DNA of 64,000 nucleotides, from positions 21,609,375 through 21,673,374 of the forward strand of contig NC_090034.1 of assembly GCF_037176765.1 (NCBI RefSeq), in the 5' to 3' direction. Positions 1-11,291 of the stretch are shown here, one piece after another. The notes under the pieces were generated by a model, which had not been told where the DNA came from, did not search any database, and saw only the letters and a program-made list of their open reading frames with translations. Position numbers and translations under genes: made by a program. This DNA is from Anolis sagrei. Its lineage: Eukaryota; Chordata; Lepidosauria; Squamata; Anolidae. How positions within the stretch are numbered: the first letter of the stretch is position 1; each line of letters starts with the position of its first letter.

Positions 1-341
1 TGTTTCAAGTTCTGATGTCCCATTACACATTGCTCTCTATGGGTGTTCATCCATCGTTGCCCATGTTTGGAAACATCACACAAAGAATCCATTTGTCTAC
101 CCTCCCTGTATTTTCTTTTTATCAGGGAAAATTTCAATATCCAAAAGCTAAGAGATCCCTTGCCCTACCCCTGAGCCCATTTGGGTCCAGGTGTGTGGGC
201 TTCTGGTGCCCCATTCTCCATACTGACGGGAGGGGCAGCCTTTGGGTTCCAAGGTGGGGTCAGACCAACTGTGGCCAGTTAATTCCTATGGCATGAAAGA
301 AACCAAGCAAAGCAGGCAGTGTCCAGAAGAAACAAAAGCTT
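1..341. other. No recognisable feature
   Basis: Unique-looking sequence. I see no splice-bounded open frame and no repeat that I can name before the (AAT)n tract. Confidence 0.4.
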
Positions 342-342
342 T

Positions 343-378
<36 letters not shown>
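340..378. repeat. (AAT)n microsatellite, LINE tail
   Basis: About 12 AAT units sit exactly at the 3' end of the minus-strand L2-type LINE that starts next to it. The array is therefore the LINE's own terminal repeat, later expanded. Confidence 0.8.
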
Positions 379-1048
379 CTTATTTATACCCCGCCACCAT
401 CTCCCCCAACGGGGACTTGGGGCGGCTTACATGAGGCCAGGCCCAAACAACAAATTACAATAAAATAAAATAATAAACAATAAAATAAACAACATCACAT
501 TAAAGTACAAAACATATAAGCATAATAAACAATATACACAAAACAAGCGGTGGGGGGGGGGGGGGAAGCAGTAATCCAAACATAATGACAGTGGGCAGGC
601 CACATGTACATAAAATAATTGAAAAACTCAGGGTGAGGTAAATGAGCAGAATTATGTGTAAGGGAGAACACATGGAGAGACAGAGTAATAAACAGACCAT
701 CATACAAGGGGAGGGGGTGTACTCCTAGGACAAGAACGTAGAGAGCAATAGAATAAGATTGTGTGACTACTCTCCAAAAGTGCAACGGCAGAGCCAGGTC
801 TTGAGATTCTTTTTAAAGGTTTCTAAGGTAGGGGCTTTCCTAATCTCTCTGGGCAATGAGTTCCAGAGTCGGGGGGCCATAGAGGAGAAGGCTTTCTCTT
901 TTGTACTCACCAGGCAGGCTTGAGAGACTGGCAAGGGCGAAAGGAGGGCCTCCCCCGAAGATCGAAGAGTTCGGGCTGGTTTATGGAGGGAGATACGGTC
1001 ACAAAGGTAGGCGGGTCCTAAACCGTTTAGGGCTTTATAGGTAAGATC

Positions 1049-3330
1049 CTATACCTTGAATTGGGACCGGAAGATGAACGGCAGACAATGGAGCTCCTTA
1101 AACAGGGGGGTTGACTGCTCCCTGTAAGTCGCCCCAGTTATTAATCTGGCTGCTGACCATTGGACAAGTTGTAATTTCCGGGCCGTCTTCAAGGGTAGCC
1201 CCACGTAGAGTGCATTGCAGTAATCCAGTCTAAAGATAACTAAGGCATGGACCGCCATGGTCAAGTCAGACTTCACGAGGTATGGTCGCAGTTGGCGCAC
1301 GAGTTTTAATTATGCAAAGGTTCTTTCGGCCACCGACGACACCTGTGCTTCAAGCGTCAGCGCTGGGTCTAGGAGAACACCCAAACTGCGGACCTGTGAC
1401 TTCAGGGGGAGTGCAACCCCGTCCAGCACAGGTTGCCATCCAATACCCCGATCAGACGGACGACTGACCTGGAGGACCTTTGTCTTGTCAGGACTGATCC
1501 TCAGCTTGTTCATCCTCATCCAGCCCATCACAGCAGCCAGGCACTGGTCCAGTATCCAGGGATCTGAGCAGGAGCTTCACCGACTGGGAGCGACCCTCCA
1601 GGAAGGACCAGAGCCACAGAAGAACTGTGCCCCCAAGTCCCATCCCAGCGAGCCTCCCCAGAAGGATACCATGGTCAATGGTATCGAAAGCTGCTGAGAT
1701 GTCGAAGAGAACAAGCAGGGTCATGCTCCCCCTGTCTAGTTCCCTACGTAGGTCATCCACCAAGGTGACCAAAGCTGTCTCGGTACTGTCCCCAGGCCAA
1801 AAGCCAGACTGCAAATGGTCTAGAAAATCGGTGTCATCGAGGAATCCCTGGAGCTGCAAGGCAACCACCCGCTCCAGAACCTTGCCCAGAAAAGGGAGGT
1901 TGGAAATTGGTCTGTAGTTGTCACATATAGTCGAGTCAAGGGAGGCCTTCTTTAGCAGAGGTTTTACCACCGCCTGCTTAAGGCAGGATGGAAATTTCCC
2001 CTGGCCCAATGAGGCATTTATTATCGCAACAAACCATTCCAACAACCCCTCTCTGGCCAGCTTAACCAACCAGGAAGGGCAAGGGTCGCCCTCACTGCCC
2101 CAAGAATCTCCTCCACATCATCAGGATGAACAAGGTGGACAGAATCCCATAAGATCGAACAGACAGGTTTCTCGGTTACCTCATCTGGCACTGCGTTTAA
2201 ACTGGAGTCCAGCTCAAAACGTATCTGAGCAACTCTGCCTGCAAAATGGCACGCAAAATTGCTGCACTGAGTTGCTGAGTCATCAGGAAGCTCCTCAACC
2301 TCAGGAGGCCAGAGGAACTCCCCAACAACCCGGAACAACTCAGACGGTCTATTTGCTGCAGATGCTATGCGAGCAGTCGAGAATGTTTTCCTGGCTGTTC
2401 GCAAAGCCACGGTATAAACCCTAATACAAGGTGAGGGGACGTTCAGCAAGGTGAGGGGACGTTCGGGAGTGATCGTGTCAATCACCCTGGACATCTCACT
2501 ATTATAGCAATCAACAAGGGCGTCGACAGGATCACCAGTCTCCAGGACAGTCCTTCTGGATCCATCAGCCTCCTGGGGCGGACCATCTTAATGGGTCAAC
2601 CACCCCTGCAGAGGTTAGAGGGCATGGCTAATCTTAAACAGATCAGATGATGGTCAGACCATGACAATGGAAGAATGTTTTGCTCTTCCACTCTGACTGT
2701 CCCACTGTCCACAAGAAAAACAAGGTCCAACATGTGTCCCACCTGATGCAAGGGGCCAGATATTACTTGAGTCAGCCCCATGGTCGTCATGGCAACCATG
2801 AAATCCTGAGCTGCACCTGACAATGTGGTCTCGGCGTGAATGTTAAAGTCCCCCAAAACTATAAGTTGTTGGGAGGCCAAGGCCAGATTTGAGACCATGC
2901 CTGCTAGCTCAGACAGGGAAACTGCCGGGTCGCAGGGTGGACGGTACACCAGCAGTATTCCCCTGGCTATCTCGGGTTCCCACTTTCAAGGAGACATACT
3001 CGAACCTTGGAGATTGCGGAATGGTACATCTGATCAGGCGAAGGACTGCCGAAAGATCTCTGCAACTCCACCTCCCCCCCCCCCCGGACCTAGCCTGCTG
3101 GTGCACCCCAAACCTGGTGGGCACAGCTGGCTAAGGTTTACCCCCCCCCCCAACTCATCCAATCACGTCTCGGTGATGCATGCCAGATCCGCCGCCTCAT
3201 CCAGGATCAAGTCCTGAATGACAGATGTCTTACCATTGACAGATCTGGCGTTCAAAAGCAGTATTTTTAGTCCAGGGGGTCCGTCATGGAGACTACCGCA
3301 CCTAACCTTCTCCAGGGTTGCAAGTACTCT
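1049..3330 (-). pseudogene. LINE ORF2 remnants: endonuclease and reverse transcriptase
   Basis: The endonuclease piece (2949-2596) has VLGDFNIH and the C-terminal SDHHLI that closes the APE fold. The linker piece spans 2494-2021. The RT piece (2069-1488) has the palm motifs leading to LVLFDISAAFDTIDH. The final pieces (1531-1310, 1300-1049) contain PDKTKVLQVSR and the conserved C-terminal domain. Pieces lie in different frames, so no full ORF2 protein can be made. Confidence 0.75.
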
Positions 3331-3570
3331 GCTGTGCTTCTTCCTGGGTAGAAAGTGACCTATCTTCCTCCTTCCTTACACCACCTCAATGGCACCTGAC
3401 CCATTCGGAACCCCTCCCCCTGATGGATAGGCTGAATGGAACTATGATCTGGAGAGATTAGTCAGCTCTTCAAAACCGGAGAGCCACCTAACGAATTTAT
3501 TTTACTAGAGGAGGAGGAAGAGATCTCCAAAGGAGATAGGGAGAAAGAGACATCTGAAATGGAGAGAGGG

Positions 3571-4443
3571 CTAAACAATGGGAGCGTGTATGGGCGGGAT
3601 TGGAAATTGGAAGAGGCAGGAATGGGCACTAGGGAGGGAGTCCCAAAATAAAACTCTAACGAGGAAGGGGCTAAAATGGCTTTCTACCCTAATGCTGGGG
3701 CTTTTAGAAACCTGCGAATGTGACCTCAGCCTGGTGACAGGTGGGCGGATTGATGGATCTACAAACACCTTTCTAAAAATAATGCCCCAGTGTTTTACTT
3801 GAGGGCCCAGTGAGAACAGCTCCTCCACTAGCAGTTTGTCTTCCAATGAGATGAGAAGACATGTAGAATGGTCCCAAGATTGGTTGTCTCTATAAAGCCA
3901 GTCAATGGTTTTGATCTTCACTTCTGACCGGCTTACCGATAAAATTTGGGATACAGAGATCTGGACCACTCTCTTTGGTGTCCATTTGCCTCTGTTCCAT
4001 AACGAGTCCGAAACTTCCACAGCCAAGTTATTAGTCCTCAGGAGATGTTGACAATGGTGTGGAGTGTGCAAAGTTTGTTCAATGGACTCAGTTGTTAACT
4101 TATTGTCTATGTTGTGCAAGGCAAAGCTTGCCTTTTCCTGGCTCGTCCTCCCCCCTCCCCCAAAAGCCTCAATTCCTGACCTATCATCTACTTTCTGCTC
4201 CTCAAACCTATTTCTCTCCTGGCCTTCCGTTGCAGCTACATCCTCAACAAGATTCTTCAACACAGTGGGTTCAGTTTCTAGAATGTCACCAGGAGTGGGA
4301 ATTTTCACAATCAAATAAATTCCTTTAAAAAGGTGGTCAATTTTCTTATTCAGGGTCTCAATCTGTTGCAGCACAAGACTGAACGATTTCCCCAAGAGAT
4401 CACATAGGTGAGAAAGATTGTTGTTCCTATGATTTTCGAACAT
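3571..4443 (-). CDS. LINE ORF1-like protein (290 aa)
   Basis: An uninterrupted 290-codon frame lies just upstream of the ORF2 remnants of the same LINE. The N-terminal 40 residues have a heptad-like pattern (LLGKSFSLVLQQIETLNKKI) suggesting a coiled coil, as in LINE ORF1 proteins that trimerise and bind RNA. The middle is charged, and a basic/aromatic segment follows around residues 150-230. Placement and coiled coil support ORF1; I see no zinc knuckle. Whether it is expressed is unknown. Confidence 0.6.
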   Translation of the reverse strand: MFENHRNNNLSHLCDLLGKSFSLVLQQIETLNKKIDHLFKGIYLIVKIPTPGDILETEPTVLKNLVEDVAATEGQERNRFEEQKVDDRSGIEAFGGGGRTSQEKASFALHNIDNKLTTESIEQTLHTPHHCQHLLRTNNLAVEVSDSLWNRGKWTPKRVVQISVSQILSVSRSEVKIKTIDWLYRDNQSWDHSTCLLISLEDKLLVEELFSLGPQVKHWGIIFRKVFVDPSIRPPVTRLRSHSQVSKSPSIRVESHFSPFLVRVLFWDSLPSAHSCLFQFPIPPIHAPIV

Positions 4444-4500
4444 ACTTCTTTCCTATCACAGCCAAAAAAATTCCTATAGTACCACTCTAATCCTTACAAT

Positions 4501-4909
4501 ATTCCTGTTTCCTATTACAATCAAAACTTCCTGATATACCTTCCACAATTCAACATACACATGCCATTAATCATATTCCAAAACCCTACTCAAACAATCA
4601 AACACTTTCCACAATCATCAAAACCAAACCAATTAAACTCAAGGAGCTCTCAAGGGATAAGGTAAAATCCCCCCCCCCCCCAACCTCAGATTCCTATGTG
4701 ATCACTTCCTATGACCTCAAAACCCCACAAACCACCCCTCATCCTATCAACTCGAATGAGTCTCCACTGTTCCTGTAAAACTTTACATTATTATTACTCT
4801 ATGTACACTCTGTATATATTCTATATTCACCCCATAAACACTCTATGTACCCTCCACATATATTCTATATACACTGATTTACTTATGAACTGTATACACT
4901 CTTTTAAAA
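4501..4909. other. AT-rich spacer, possible LINE 5' sequence
   Basis: Low-GC sequence with a poly-C run near 4670 and repeated 'ctctatgta/tatattctata' words. It could be the 5'UTR of the neighbouring L2-type LINE; nothing else is recognised. Confidence 0.3.
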
Positions 4910-5335
4910 AATAATCTTTATTAGGGGGGTTTGTGTACATTGTTCGTGAGACTTACTTTGCATATAACAAAATCAGACGAATAAGAAGAAGAGAATAAAT
5001 AAATAAATAAATAAAGGAGAGATAAACTAACAGACAAAACATACACCAAACCAGGAGGGGGAAAAAGAGGAACGTTGGGATGTAGGTTTGTAATGTGTGA
5101 TCTTCCCGTGAATCCCGAGTGTCTCTTTATCTTCCTCCTTCTGTGATGAGGCTGCTTTCACGCAGCCTTGTGATTGGTGTGGGTCAAGCTAGCATCTAAT
5201 CAGGGACCAATCCTTCCTTGCCTTTGTTGACTCTTGAGATGTTGTGTTAATCAGTCCATGTTTATAATGTCAGATATTTTAAGTAGCCAGTCCTCATTTG
5301 TTGGAGATTCTTTAGACTTCCATTTCGTAAGGATC
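4910..5335 (-). mobile_element. L1 LINE 3' end (minus strand)
   Basis: Read on the minus strand, about 5330-5270 encodes an L1 ORF2 C-terminal-like segment ([19 protein letters not shown]). A 3'UTR follows and ends in 'aataaagattattttttaaaa'. It is 5'-truncated and lies head to head with the next element. Confidence 0.5.
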
Positions 5336-6076
5336 TCTTTATATCTGGGCCATCTCTCACATCCGAGTTCAAAAATGTTTCAGATAAATGTTGGAAGTGT
5401 GGTGAACAATCTGGCACATTTTACCACATGTGGTGGACATGTAAAGAAACATCTAAGTTCTAGTCATTAATACATGAGGAAATACAAAAGATATTGAAGA
5501 GGAAGTTCAAAAAGAAGCCGGAGTACTATTTATTAGGTTTTACGGACTCAGACTTAAAATTGGATGAAAATGAAGACAAACTATTTACATATTTTACCAC
5601 AGCAGCAAGGATCATTTTTGCGAAACATTGGAAAAATGAACAGATTCCGATTATTGACGAATGGTTGGAGAAGGTCAAAGAAATAAGAGATATGGACAAA
5701 TTAACTTTTTTGTTGAGGAAAAATACCGGAAAACCGTTAAAGAGGACAGATTGGACTTTTTTCTATGACTATGAAAAGAAAAATATAGAAAAACATTAGA
5801 GGACAAGAATATATAAGTGAGTTCAAGAAGTAGTGAGAGAAGATCCTGAGGTTGGAGTGGAAGTCATTTTAGAATAGTTTATGTTTTTTGTCTTGGGCCC
5901 CTTTTTGTTTTTTGCCCCCCCCCCCTTTTCTTCTTCTTCTTTTCTTTGTGTGTGTGTGTGGGGGGGGGGGGGGTAATGGGGTTTCCTACTTTTCTATCCT
6001 CTTTGTTATTGTTCTCCCTCTTTCCTTGTGTTGGTGTGTAAAATGTTTAATAAAAATATTAAAACAAAAAACAAAA
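5336..6076 (+). mobile_element. L1 LINE 3' end (plus strand)
   Basis: The ORF2 C-terminus is visible: [20 protein letters not shown] near 5375-5435, then an open frame at 5494-5799 with LFTYFTTAARIIFAKHWK and a conserved end. The 3'UTR contains C, G, TTC and TG simple tracts and ends in 'aataaaaatattaaaac' followed by an A-rich tail. It is 5'-truncated. It differs in sequence from the inverted L1 end beside it, so these are two insertions. Confidence 0.7.
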
Positions 6077-6462
6077 AACAACAACAGAGGACGAGCAGGT
6101 GCATTGCAGGATAGTGGGGGAGAGAGAACCCTGCTGCTCTTCCCATTTGGGCCTTGGGGGTTCCCCAGCCACAGGGCATGACAGGGCTATCTGGATGCTG
6201 CTGACGCCACCTGCAAGACTGGCCTCCAGGAACAGCTGGCCACTCTCCACCTCGATGGGTGGAGGAACTGGAGGACATCCAGGAGTGTTTCCACGATCTT
6301 CTGTGGTCTATGAGGAGGTATAGATGTCAGGGGCAGTCTCCTCCTTAGCAGCAGATGGGCTCTGTGGCTCAGGCCCACTCTTGCCCACTGTGGATTCTGA
6401 GCTCACTGCTGGGGTTTCTCTGCAGGCATCTTCTTCCTCCATGATCAGTGGCCCAGGGCTGC
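6077..6462 (-). other. 3' flank of the SPATA31-like gene
   Basis: Between the L1 tail and the last recognisable SPATA31-like frame. Composition resembles the gene body, and short minus-strand frames exist, but no further WGLP motif is seen. This is possibly the decayed 3' end or 3'UTR. Confidence 0.35.
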
Positions 6463-6999
6463 CTATGGCTGCCGTTGCACAAATGGTTGTGTGGCTTTGT
6501 GCCCTGGAGGTTGTGGATGGGTTTTGTGAATCTGTATCATCCGCTTTGTCTCATAGTTGTGGGCTTTGCCCAGGCCACACTCTTGTAACTGCATGGCTTC
6601 CCCCTGAGGGGCCCTTTCTTTCTCTGTGGTCTCCAAGGTCCCTTCCTGAGAGGTCTCTGAATTCACCTGGAATGTGGAGTCTGGTGGGCAGAAGGCTGTC
6701 AAAGAGTTCTGCACAACGTGTGGAAGGCCCCACTGGTGGCAGATCTTCTTATGCATGATGTGGAATCTAGCAGTCCCCTGTTCTCTTCCTGGGAGGCTTG
6801 GAGATCCATGGCCTGACCACCTCTGGATACTTTTGCCTTCAAACGTCTCCCAGGGTGTTTTTGGTCCTTTGGTTCCTCTCTGGTGTTGGTCCTTTGGTTC
6901 CTCTCTGACCCATGGACTACTCTCTCCAGAGATAGCTGATCTCTCATCCACATTAGCACTCTCATCACTAAGCATTCCTTCAGAGATGGTTGATGGGCT

Positions 7000-9900
7000 T
7001 TATAAATCTCTGGCATCCACTTTGTCCAATGTTTGGAGACACTGATCGGTCCATTCCACTGCAATTCCTTGCCTTCCCTCTGAGGAGGATATCTCTGTGG
7101 TCTTGAATGTTCCTTCCTGTGGGGTCTCTGGGCTCACCTGAGTCTTGAGGTCAGTTTTGTTGAAGGCTGCTGAAGAGTTCTGGACCTCTAAAGGGAGGCC
7201 CTGCCGGTGGCAAATATTTTTATGCATGATATGGAACTTGCTCAGTTCCCTGTCCCCTTTGTGGGAAGCTGAGGAGTCCATGGTCTTCCCTCCTGCAGGT
7301 TCTTCAGCCATGGGTCTTCTTCTTGGTTGGTCCCTTACCTCACATCCCTCTGGGACCATCAGAGCCCTACCTTCCCCCAGTGTTTTGGTGGTGGTCAGTA
7401 CCTTCTTGGCCTCGGGTCTGGCTTTTGCCCTCCATTCTCTCCAGTATAAGGAGTCCGGATGGTCACTGGGCAACCCCCAGAGATACCTCAGGAACTTGTG
7501 CCGGATGTTCATGTCCACTTTATCCACCACACGCTTCTCCAGGAAGGGCAGGAATGGGCTCCTGAGATGCTTCTGAGTAAAGGCAGGATCCAACTTAGGA
7601 AAAGAGCCACCAAAAGTGGCCTTGCAGTCTTCCACGGCTCGGAGTTGTTTTTCCACTGAGTTTCTTCCCAGATGGAATGCCAGTGTACTGATCATTTGAG
7701 ACTGATCTTGAGTGGCAGCAGAAGAAAGAGCTGTTGGTGGTTTGTGGGATTCTTCTTTGGGTAACCTTTGGACCTCCTTCTTTTGAGGAGGACCGTCTCT
7801 TGGCAGTGTCCTTTCCTTTTTATGTCCCTGGCCTCCTCTTGCGGATTTTGACGATCTAGCTTCTTCCTGGTAGGAGCGCTGTGCCCCAGTGGCTGGGGCA
7901 GCAGGCGAGACTGCACAGAGAGAATCCTGGACCTTTTTGGGGAGCCCCCACTGCCGCTGAATGGCCATCTTCTTCACACTGGTCTCCGGTTCCTTCTGGA
8001 CTGGATTAGAGATGAAAGGTGGCTCATTGGTCTGGATCTCTACTTCCTGGACACTGCCAACCGGGTGATCTTTTGGCATTGGCACAGGCAGTGGGGGTGA
8101 GAGGAAGGCCTGAAGAGACCTTTGAATGGTAGTGGGAAGACCCCACTGGTGTTGAAGCTTCTTCCACTGGATATGGCATTCCAGCTTTTCCTTTTCCTCA
8201 GCCTGGAGAAATGGGATAGCCACTTCCTGGAAAGGAGCCGTCACTATAAATCTCTTGTGCATTTGTTCCCTTTCCCCATCCAAGTCTTCCTCTGCAAAGT
8301 GTTTCCTGGAAGAAGGGTGAAACCTTGCTGGGTGTGATGGTGGAAGAAGGTTTTTCAATGACCTCAACACTTGCTGTGGTAAGCTCCAGAAATGCTCCAC
8401 CTTCCGCCTCTGAAGGTGCCGCTCCAAGGAGGTCCTGGAGACTTCAGGGAGGAAAAGGGGTTCTTGCACCAAAACATGGACCTGAACGTCCTGCTTTTTA
8501 GGTTCGAGCCATGAAGGAGCGTTGCTCATGAACCCCTCAAGAGACCTCTGGACAAGGCCTGGTAAGGCCCATGCATGGTGGATCCTCTTCCATGTCACAT
8601 GAAGTTCTAGGGGTTTTCTCCTCTCCTTTGGGAGGAAGGGTGTTTTATTCTCCAAGAACTCAACTTCTACCTGTCTATACCTGGGGAGCCGGATAGATAA
8701 CCCTGGACCCATTCCTGCAAGTCCCTCTATGTAAGTCTTGCCCAGGCCCCACAGGGAAGCCAAGTGACAGCGCCGGACAGCCAACTCCACCCTCCCCATC
8801 TCTTTGTGGGATATCATGGGCAGAGCAGTGCTTCGGGGCTGCCTGGTGCCATGGCCAGAACAGATCAGCTTGGGAAGGGCTTGTCTTTCCAGGGGACCTC
8901 CATCTTCACAGGAGGCTCCAGTGTCCATTGATGAAATGCTGAAATGATTCTCCATGTGTTTCTTAGCCACATGTTGCTGCACCTTCTTCAATATCTCAGC
9001 ATCCAGCATTGGTTCTGCCCCTCTTCTTTTTCGGATGTACTTTTCTGCACCTGTTGCTCCCATTGGCCAACTTCCAATGGGGTTTATCCCAAGGTCAGGC
9101 CCTCTGAGGGAACTTCTCCTGCTCTGGCCATCCGATGGCTCTTGGAGAAGACCACCATCCCTTGGGCCCATCAGGCGGAGGGACTGAAGCACCCTCCTGG
9201 GCAAGCCCCACTGATGCTGGAAAGTTCTGTTACGAATGTGGAGTTCCAAGTAACTGGAGACTTCTTGGGAAAGGAATGAGAGCTCCCCTGGAATGATGTT
9301 AACATCGATCGTGGTCTTTTGGTGGAAGGGTGCTTGGGGAGGCTCTGTTACAAAAGCCATCACAGACTTTTGGACAAGACCTGGTAATACCCATGCATGG
9401 TGGATCCTCTTCCATGTCACATGAAGTTCTAGGGCTTCTCTCCTCTCCTTTGGGAGGAAGGGTGTCTTATTCTCCAAGAACTCAACTTCTACCTGTCTAT
9501 ACCTGGGGAGCCAGATAGATAATGCTGGACCCGTTCCTGCAAGTCCATCTATGTAAGTCTTGCCCAGGCCCCACAGGGAAGCCAAATGATAGCGCCGGAC
9601 AGCTAACTCTACCCTCCCCATCTCTTTGTGGGATACCATGTGCAGAGCAGTGCTTCGGGGCTGCCTGGTGCCATGGCCAGGACGGATCAGCTTGGGAAGG
9701 GCTTGTCTTTCCAGGGGACCTCCATCTTCACAGGAGGCTCCAGTGTCCATTGAGGGAACCCTGAAATGAATTTCCAAGTGCTTCTTAGCCACTTGATGCT
9801 GCACCTTCTTCAATATCTCAGCATCCAGCATTGGCTCTGCCCCTCTTCTTTTTCGAATGTACTTTTCTGCACCTGTTGCTCCCATTGGCCAACTTCCAAT

Positions 9901-10524
9901 GGGGGTTATCCCAAGGTCAGGCCCTCTGAGGGAGCTTCTCCTGCTCTGGCCATCAGATTGTTCTTGGTGAAGACCACCATCCTTTGGGGCCATCAGGCGG
10001 AGGGACTGAAGCACCCTCCTGGGCAAGCCCCACTGATGCTGGAAAGTTTTGTTACGAATGTGGAGTTCCAAGCAACTAGAGACTTCTTGGGAAAGGAATG
10101 AGAGCTCCCCTGGAATGTTGTTAATGTCGATCGTAGTCTTCTGGTGGAAGGGTGCTTGGGGAGGCTCTGTTACAAAAGCCATCATGGACTTTTGGACAAG
10201 ACCTGGTGCTGCCCATGCATGATGGATCCTTTTCTTTGTCACATGAGGTTCTAGGGCTTCCCTCACCTCTTTCAGGATGAAGGGCGTCTGCATCTCCAAG
10301 AACTCACAATCTACCTGTCTATACCTGGGGAAATGGGTGGATAGCTCTGGAAACATTCCTGTGAGCCCTTCTATGTAAGTCTTGCCCAGGCCCCACAAGG
10401 AAGCCAAGTGACGGCGCTGGACAGCCAATTCCACCCTCCCCATCTCTTTGTGGGATACCATGTGCAGAGCAGTGCTTCGGGGCTGCCTGGTGCCATGGCC
10501 AGGACGGATCAGCTTGGGAAGGGC
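7000..10524 (-). CDS. Largest open part of the SPATA31-like gene (about 1,174 codons)
   Basis: An unbroken frame from just after the TAA at 10525 to the TAA at 7000. It contains two complete 274-residue tandem units and a partial one, then diverged motif copies (LERHLQRRKVEHFWSLP, LECHIQWKKLQHQWGLP, KKMAIQRQWGLP, NIRHKFLRYLWGLP). Such a long open stretch in an otherwise broken gene implies recent inactivation, or translation of this half on its own. Beyond 7000 the same frame continues with one more motif (HIMHKKICHQWGLP) to a stop at 6463. Confidence 0.55.
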   Translation of the reverse strand, partial: ALPKLIRPGHGTRQPRSTALHMVSHKEMGRVELAVQRRHLASLWGLGKTYIEGLTGMFPELSTHFPRYRQVDCEFLEMQTPFILKEVREALEPHVTKKRIHHAWAAPGLVQKSMMAFVTEPPQAPFHQKTTIDINNIPGELSFLSQEVSSCLELHIRNKTFQHQWGLPRRVLQSLRLMAPKDGGLHQEQSDGQSRRSSLRGPDLGITPIGSWPMGATGAEKYIRKRRGAEPMLDAEILKKVQHQVAKKHLEIHFRVPSMDTGASCEDGGPLERQALPKLIRPGHGTRQPRSTALHMVSHKEMGRVELAVRRYHLASLWGLGKTYIDGLAGTGPALSIWLPRYRQVEVEFLENKTPFLPKERREALELHVTWKRIHHAWVLPGLVQKSVMAFVTEPPQAPFHQKTTIDVNIIPGELSFLSQEVSSYLELHIRNRTFQHQWGLPRRVLQSLRLMGPRDGGLLQEPSDGQSRRSSLRGPDLGINPIGSWPMGATGAEKYIRKRRGAEPMLDAEILKKVQQHVAKKHMENHFSISSMDTGASCEDGGPLERQALPKLICSGHGTRQPRSTALPMISHKEMGRVELAVRRCHLASLWGLGKTYIEGLAGMGPGLSIRLPRYRQVEVEFLENKTPFLPKERRKPLELHVTWKRIHHAWALPGLVQRSLEGFMSNAPSWLEPKKQDVQVHVLVQEPLFLPEVSRTSLERHLQRRKVEHFWSLPQQVLRSLKNLLPPSHPARFHPSSRKHFAEEDLDGEREQMHKRFIVTAPFQEVAIPFLQAEEKEKLECHIQWKKLQHQWGLPTTIQRSLQAFLSPPLPVPMPKDHPVGSVQEVEIQTNEPPFISNPVQKEPETSVKKMAIQRQWGLPKKVQDSLCAVSPAAPATGAQRSYQEEARSSKSARGGQGHKKERTLPRDGPPQKKEVQRLPKEESHKPPTALSSAATQDQSQMISTLAFHLGRNSVEKQLRAVEDCKATFGGSFPKLDPAFTQKHLRSPFLPFLEKRVVDKVDMNIRHKFLRYLWGLPSDHPDSLYWREWRAKARPEAKKVLTTTKTLGEGRALMVPEGCEVRDQPRRRPMAEEPAGGKTMDSSASHKGDRELSKFHIMHKNICHRQGLPLEVQNSSAAFNKTDLKTQVSPETPQEGTFKTTEISSSEGRQGIAVEWTDQCLQTLDKVDARDL

Positions 10525-11291
10525 TTATTTTTCCAGGGGACCTCCATCTTCACAGGAGGTTCCGGTGTCCATTGAAACCCTGAAATGAATTTCCATGTGC
10601 TTCTTAGCCACGTGGTGCTGCACCTTCTTCAATATCTCAGCATCCAGCATAGGCACTGCCCCCCTTCTTTTCCGGATGTGCTTCTCTGTACGCGTTGCAT
10701 GAAGGAGAGCTCCCATTGGCCAACTTCCAGGGGGTGTTATCCCACGGTCAGGCCCTCTGAGGGAGCTCCTCCAGCTCTGGCCATCTGATGGTTCTTGGTG
10801 AAGACCACCATCCCTTGGGGCCATCAGGCGAAGGGACTGGAGCACCCTACTGGGCAAGCCCCACTGATGCTGGAAAGTTCTGTTAAGAATGTGGAGTTCC
10901 AAGGAACTGGAGATCTTTTGGGAAAGGAAGGCGAGCTCCCCTGGAATGATGTTAATGTCAATCGTGGTCTTCTGGTGGAAGGATGCTTGGGGAGGCTCTG
11001 GCACAAAAGCCATTGTGGACTTTTGGACAAGACCCGGTAATGCCCATGCCTGGTGGATCCTTTTCTTTGTCACATGAAGTTCTAAGGTTTCCCTCACCTC
11101 TTTCAGGATGAAGGGCGTTGTCATCTCCAAAACCTAACATCTGCTTGTCTGTACCCGGGGATCCGGATGGATAGCTCTGGAACCATTCCTGTGAACCCCT
11201 CGTTGTAGGTCTTGCTCGTGCCCCATAAGGAATCCAAATGAAAGCTCTTTACACTCAACTCCATCATCCCCATCTCTTTGTGGGAAACCAT
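8540..11291 (-). repeat. 822-bp in-frame tandem array in the SPATA31-like gene
   Basis: Units begin at the methionine of M(V/I)SHKEMG: 11291, 10461, 9639 and 8817. Spacings are 830, 822 and 822 bp; 822 bp is 274 codons. The last unit stops matching near 8540. Each unit has four motif types: SHKEMGRVEL...SLWGLGKTY, TPFxxKExREALELHVxxKRIHHAW, LSFLSQEVSxxLELHI...WGLPRRVLQSL, and MLDAEILKKVxxHVAKKHME. The first two units share FILKEVRE/TKKRIH, while the third and fourth share FLPKERR/TWKRIH, suggesting stepwise duplication or gene conversion. Confidence 0.85.

Larger units (their letters stand above)
370..4500 (-). mobile_element. L2-type LINE, nearly full length, broken
   Basis: A non-LTR retrotransposon reading right to left. 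Pieces appear in the expected order: an ORF1-like frame (4443-3571), an APE endonuclease domain (2949-2596, with GDFNIH and WSDHHLI motifs), reverse transcriptase (2069-1488, with [14 protein letters not shown] and AFDTIDH) and a C-terminal region (about 1531-1049, with RLDYCNALYVGLPLKTARKL). A 3'UTR of about 650 bp ends in an (AAT)n tail. ORF2 is interrupted by several frame changes, so this copy is inactive. The G and C homopolymers near 550, 3075 and 3140 may be decay or assembly slippage. The clade call (L2 rather than CR1) rests on remembered Anolis-type L2 motifs. Confidence 0.8.

Noticed and set aside
8944-10101. Repeated plus-strand open frames (8944-9279, 9766-10101, 10585-10788)
   Set aside because: Antisense shadows of the 822-bp array; they recur only because the array does.
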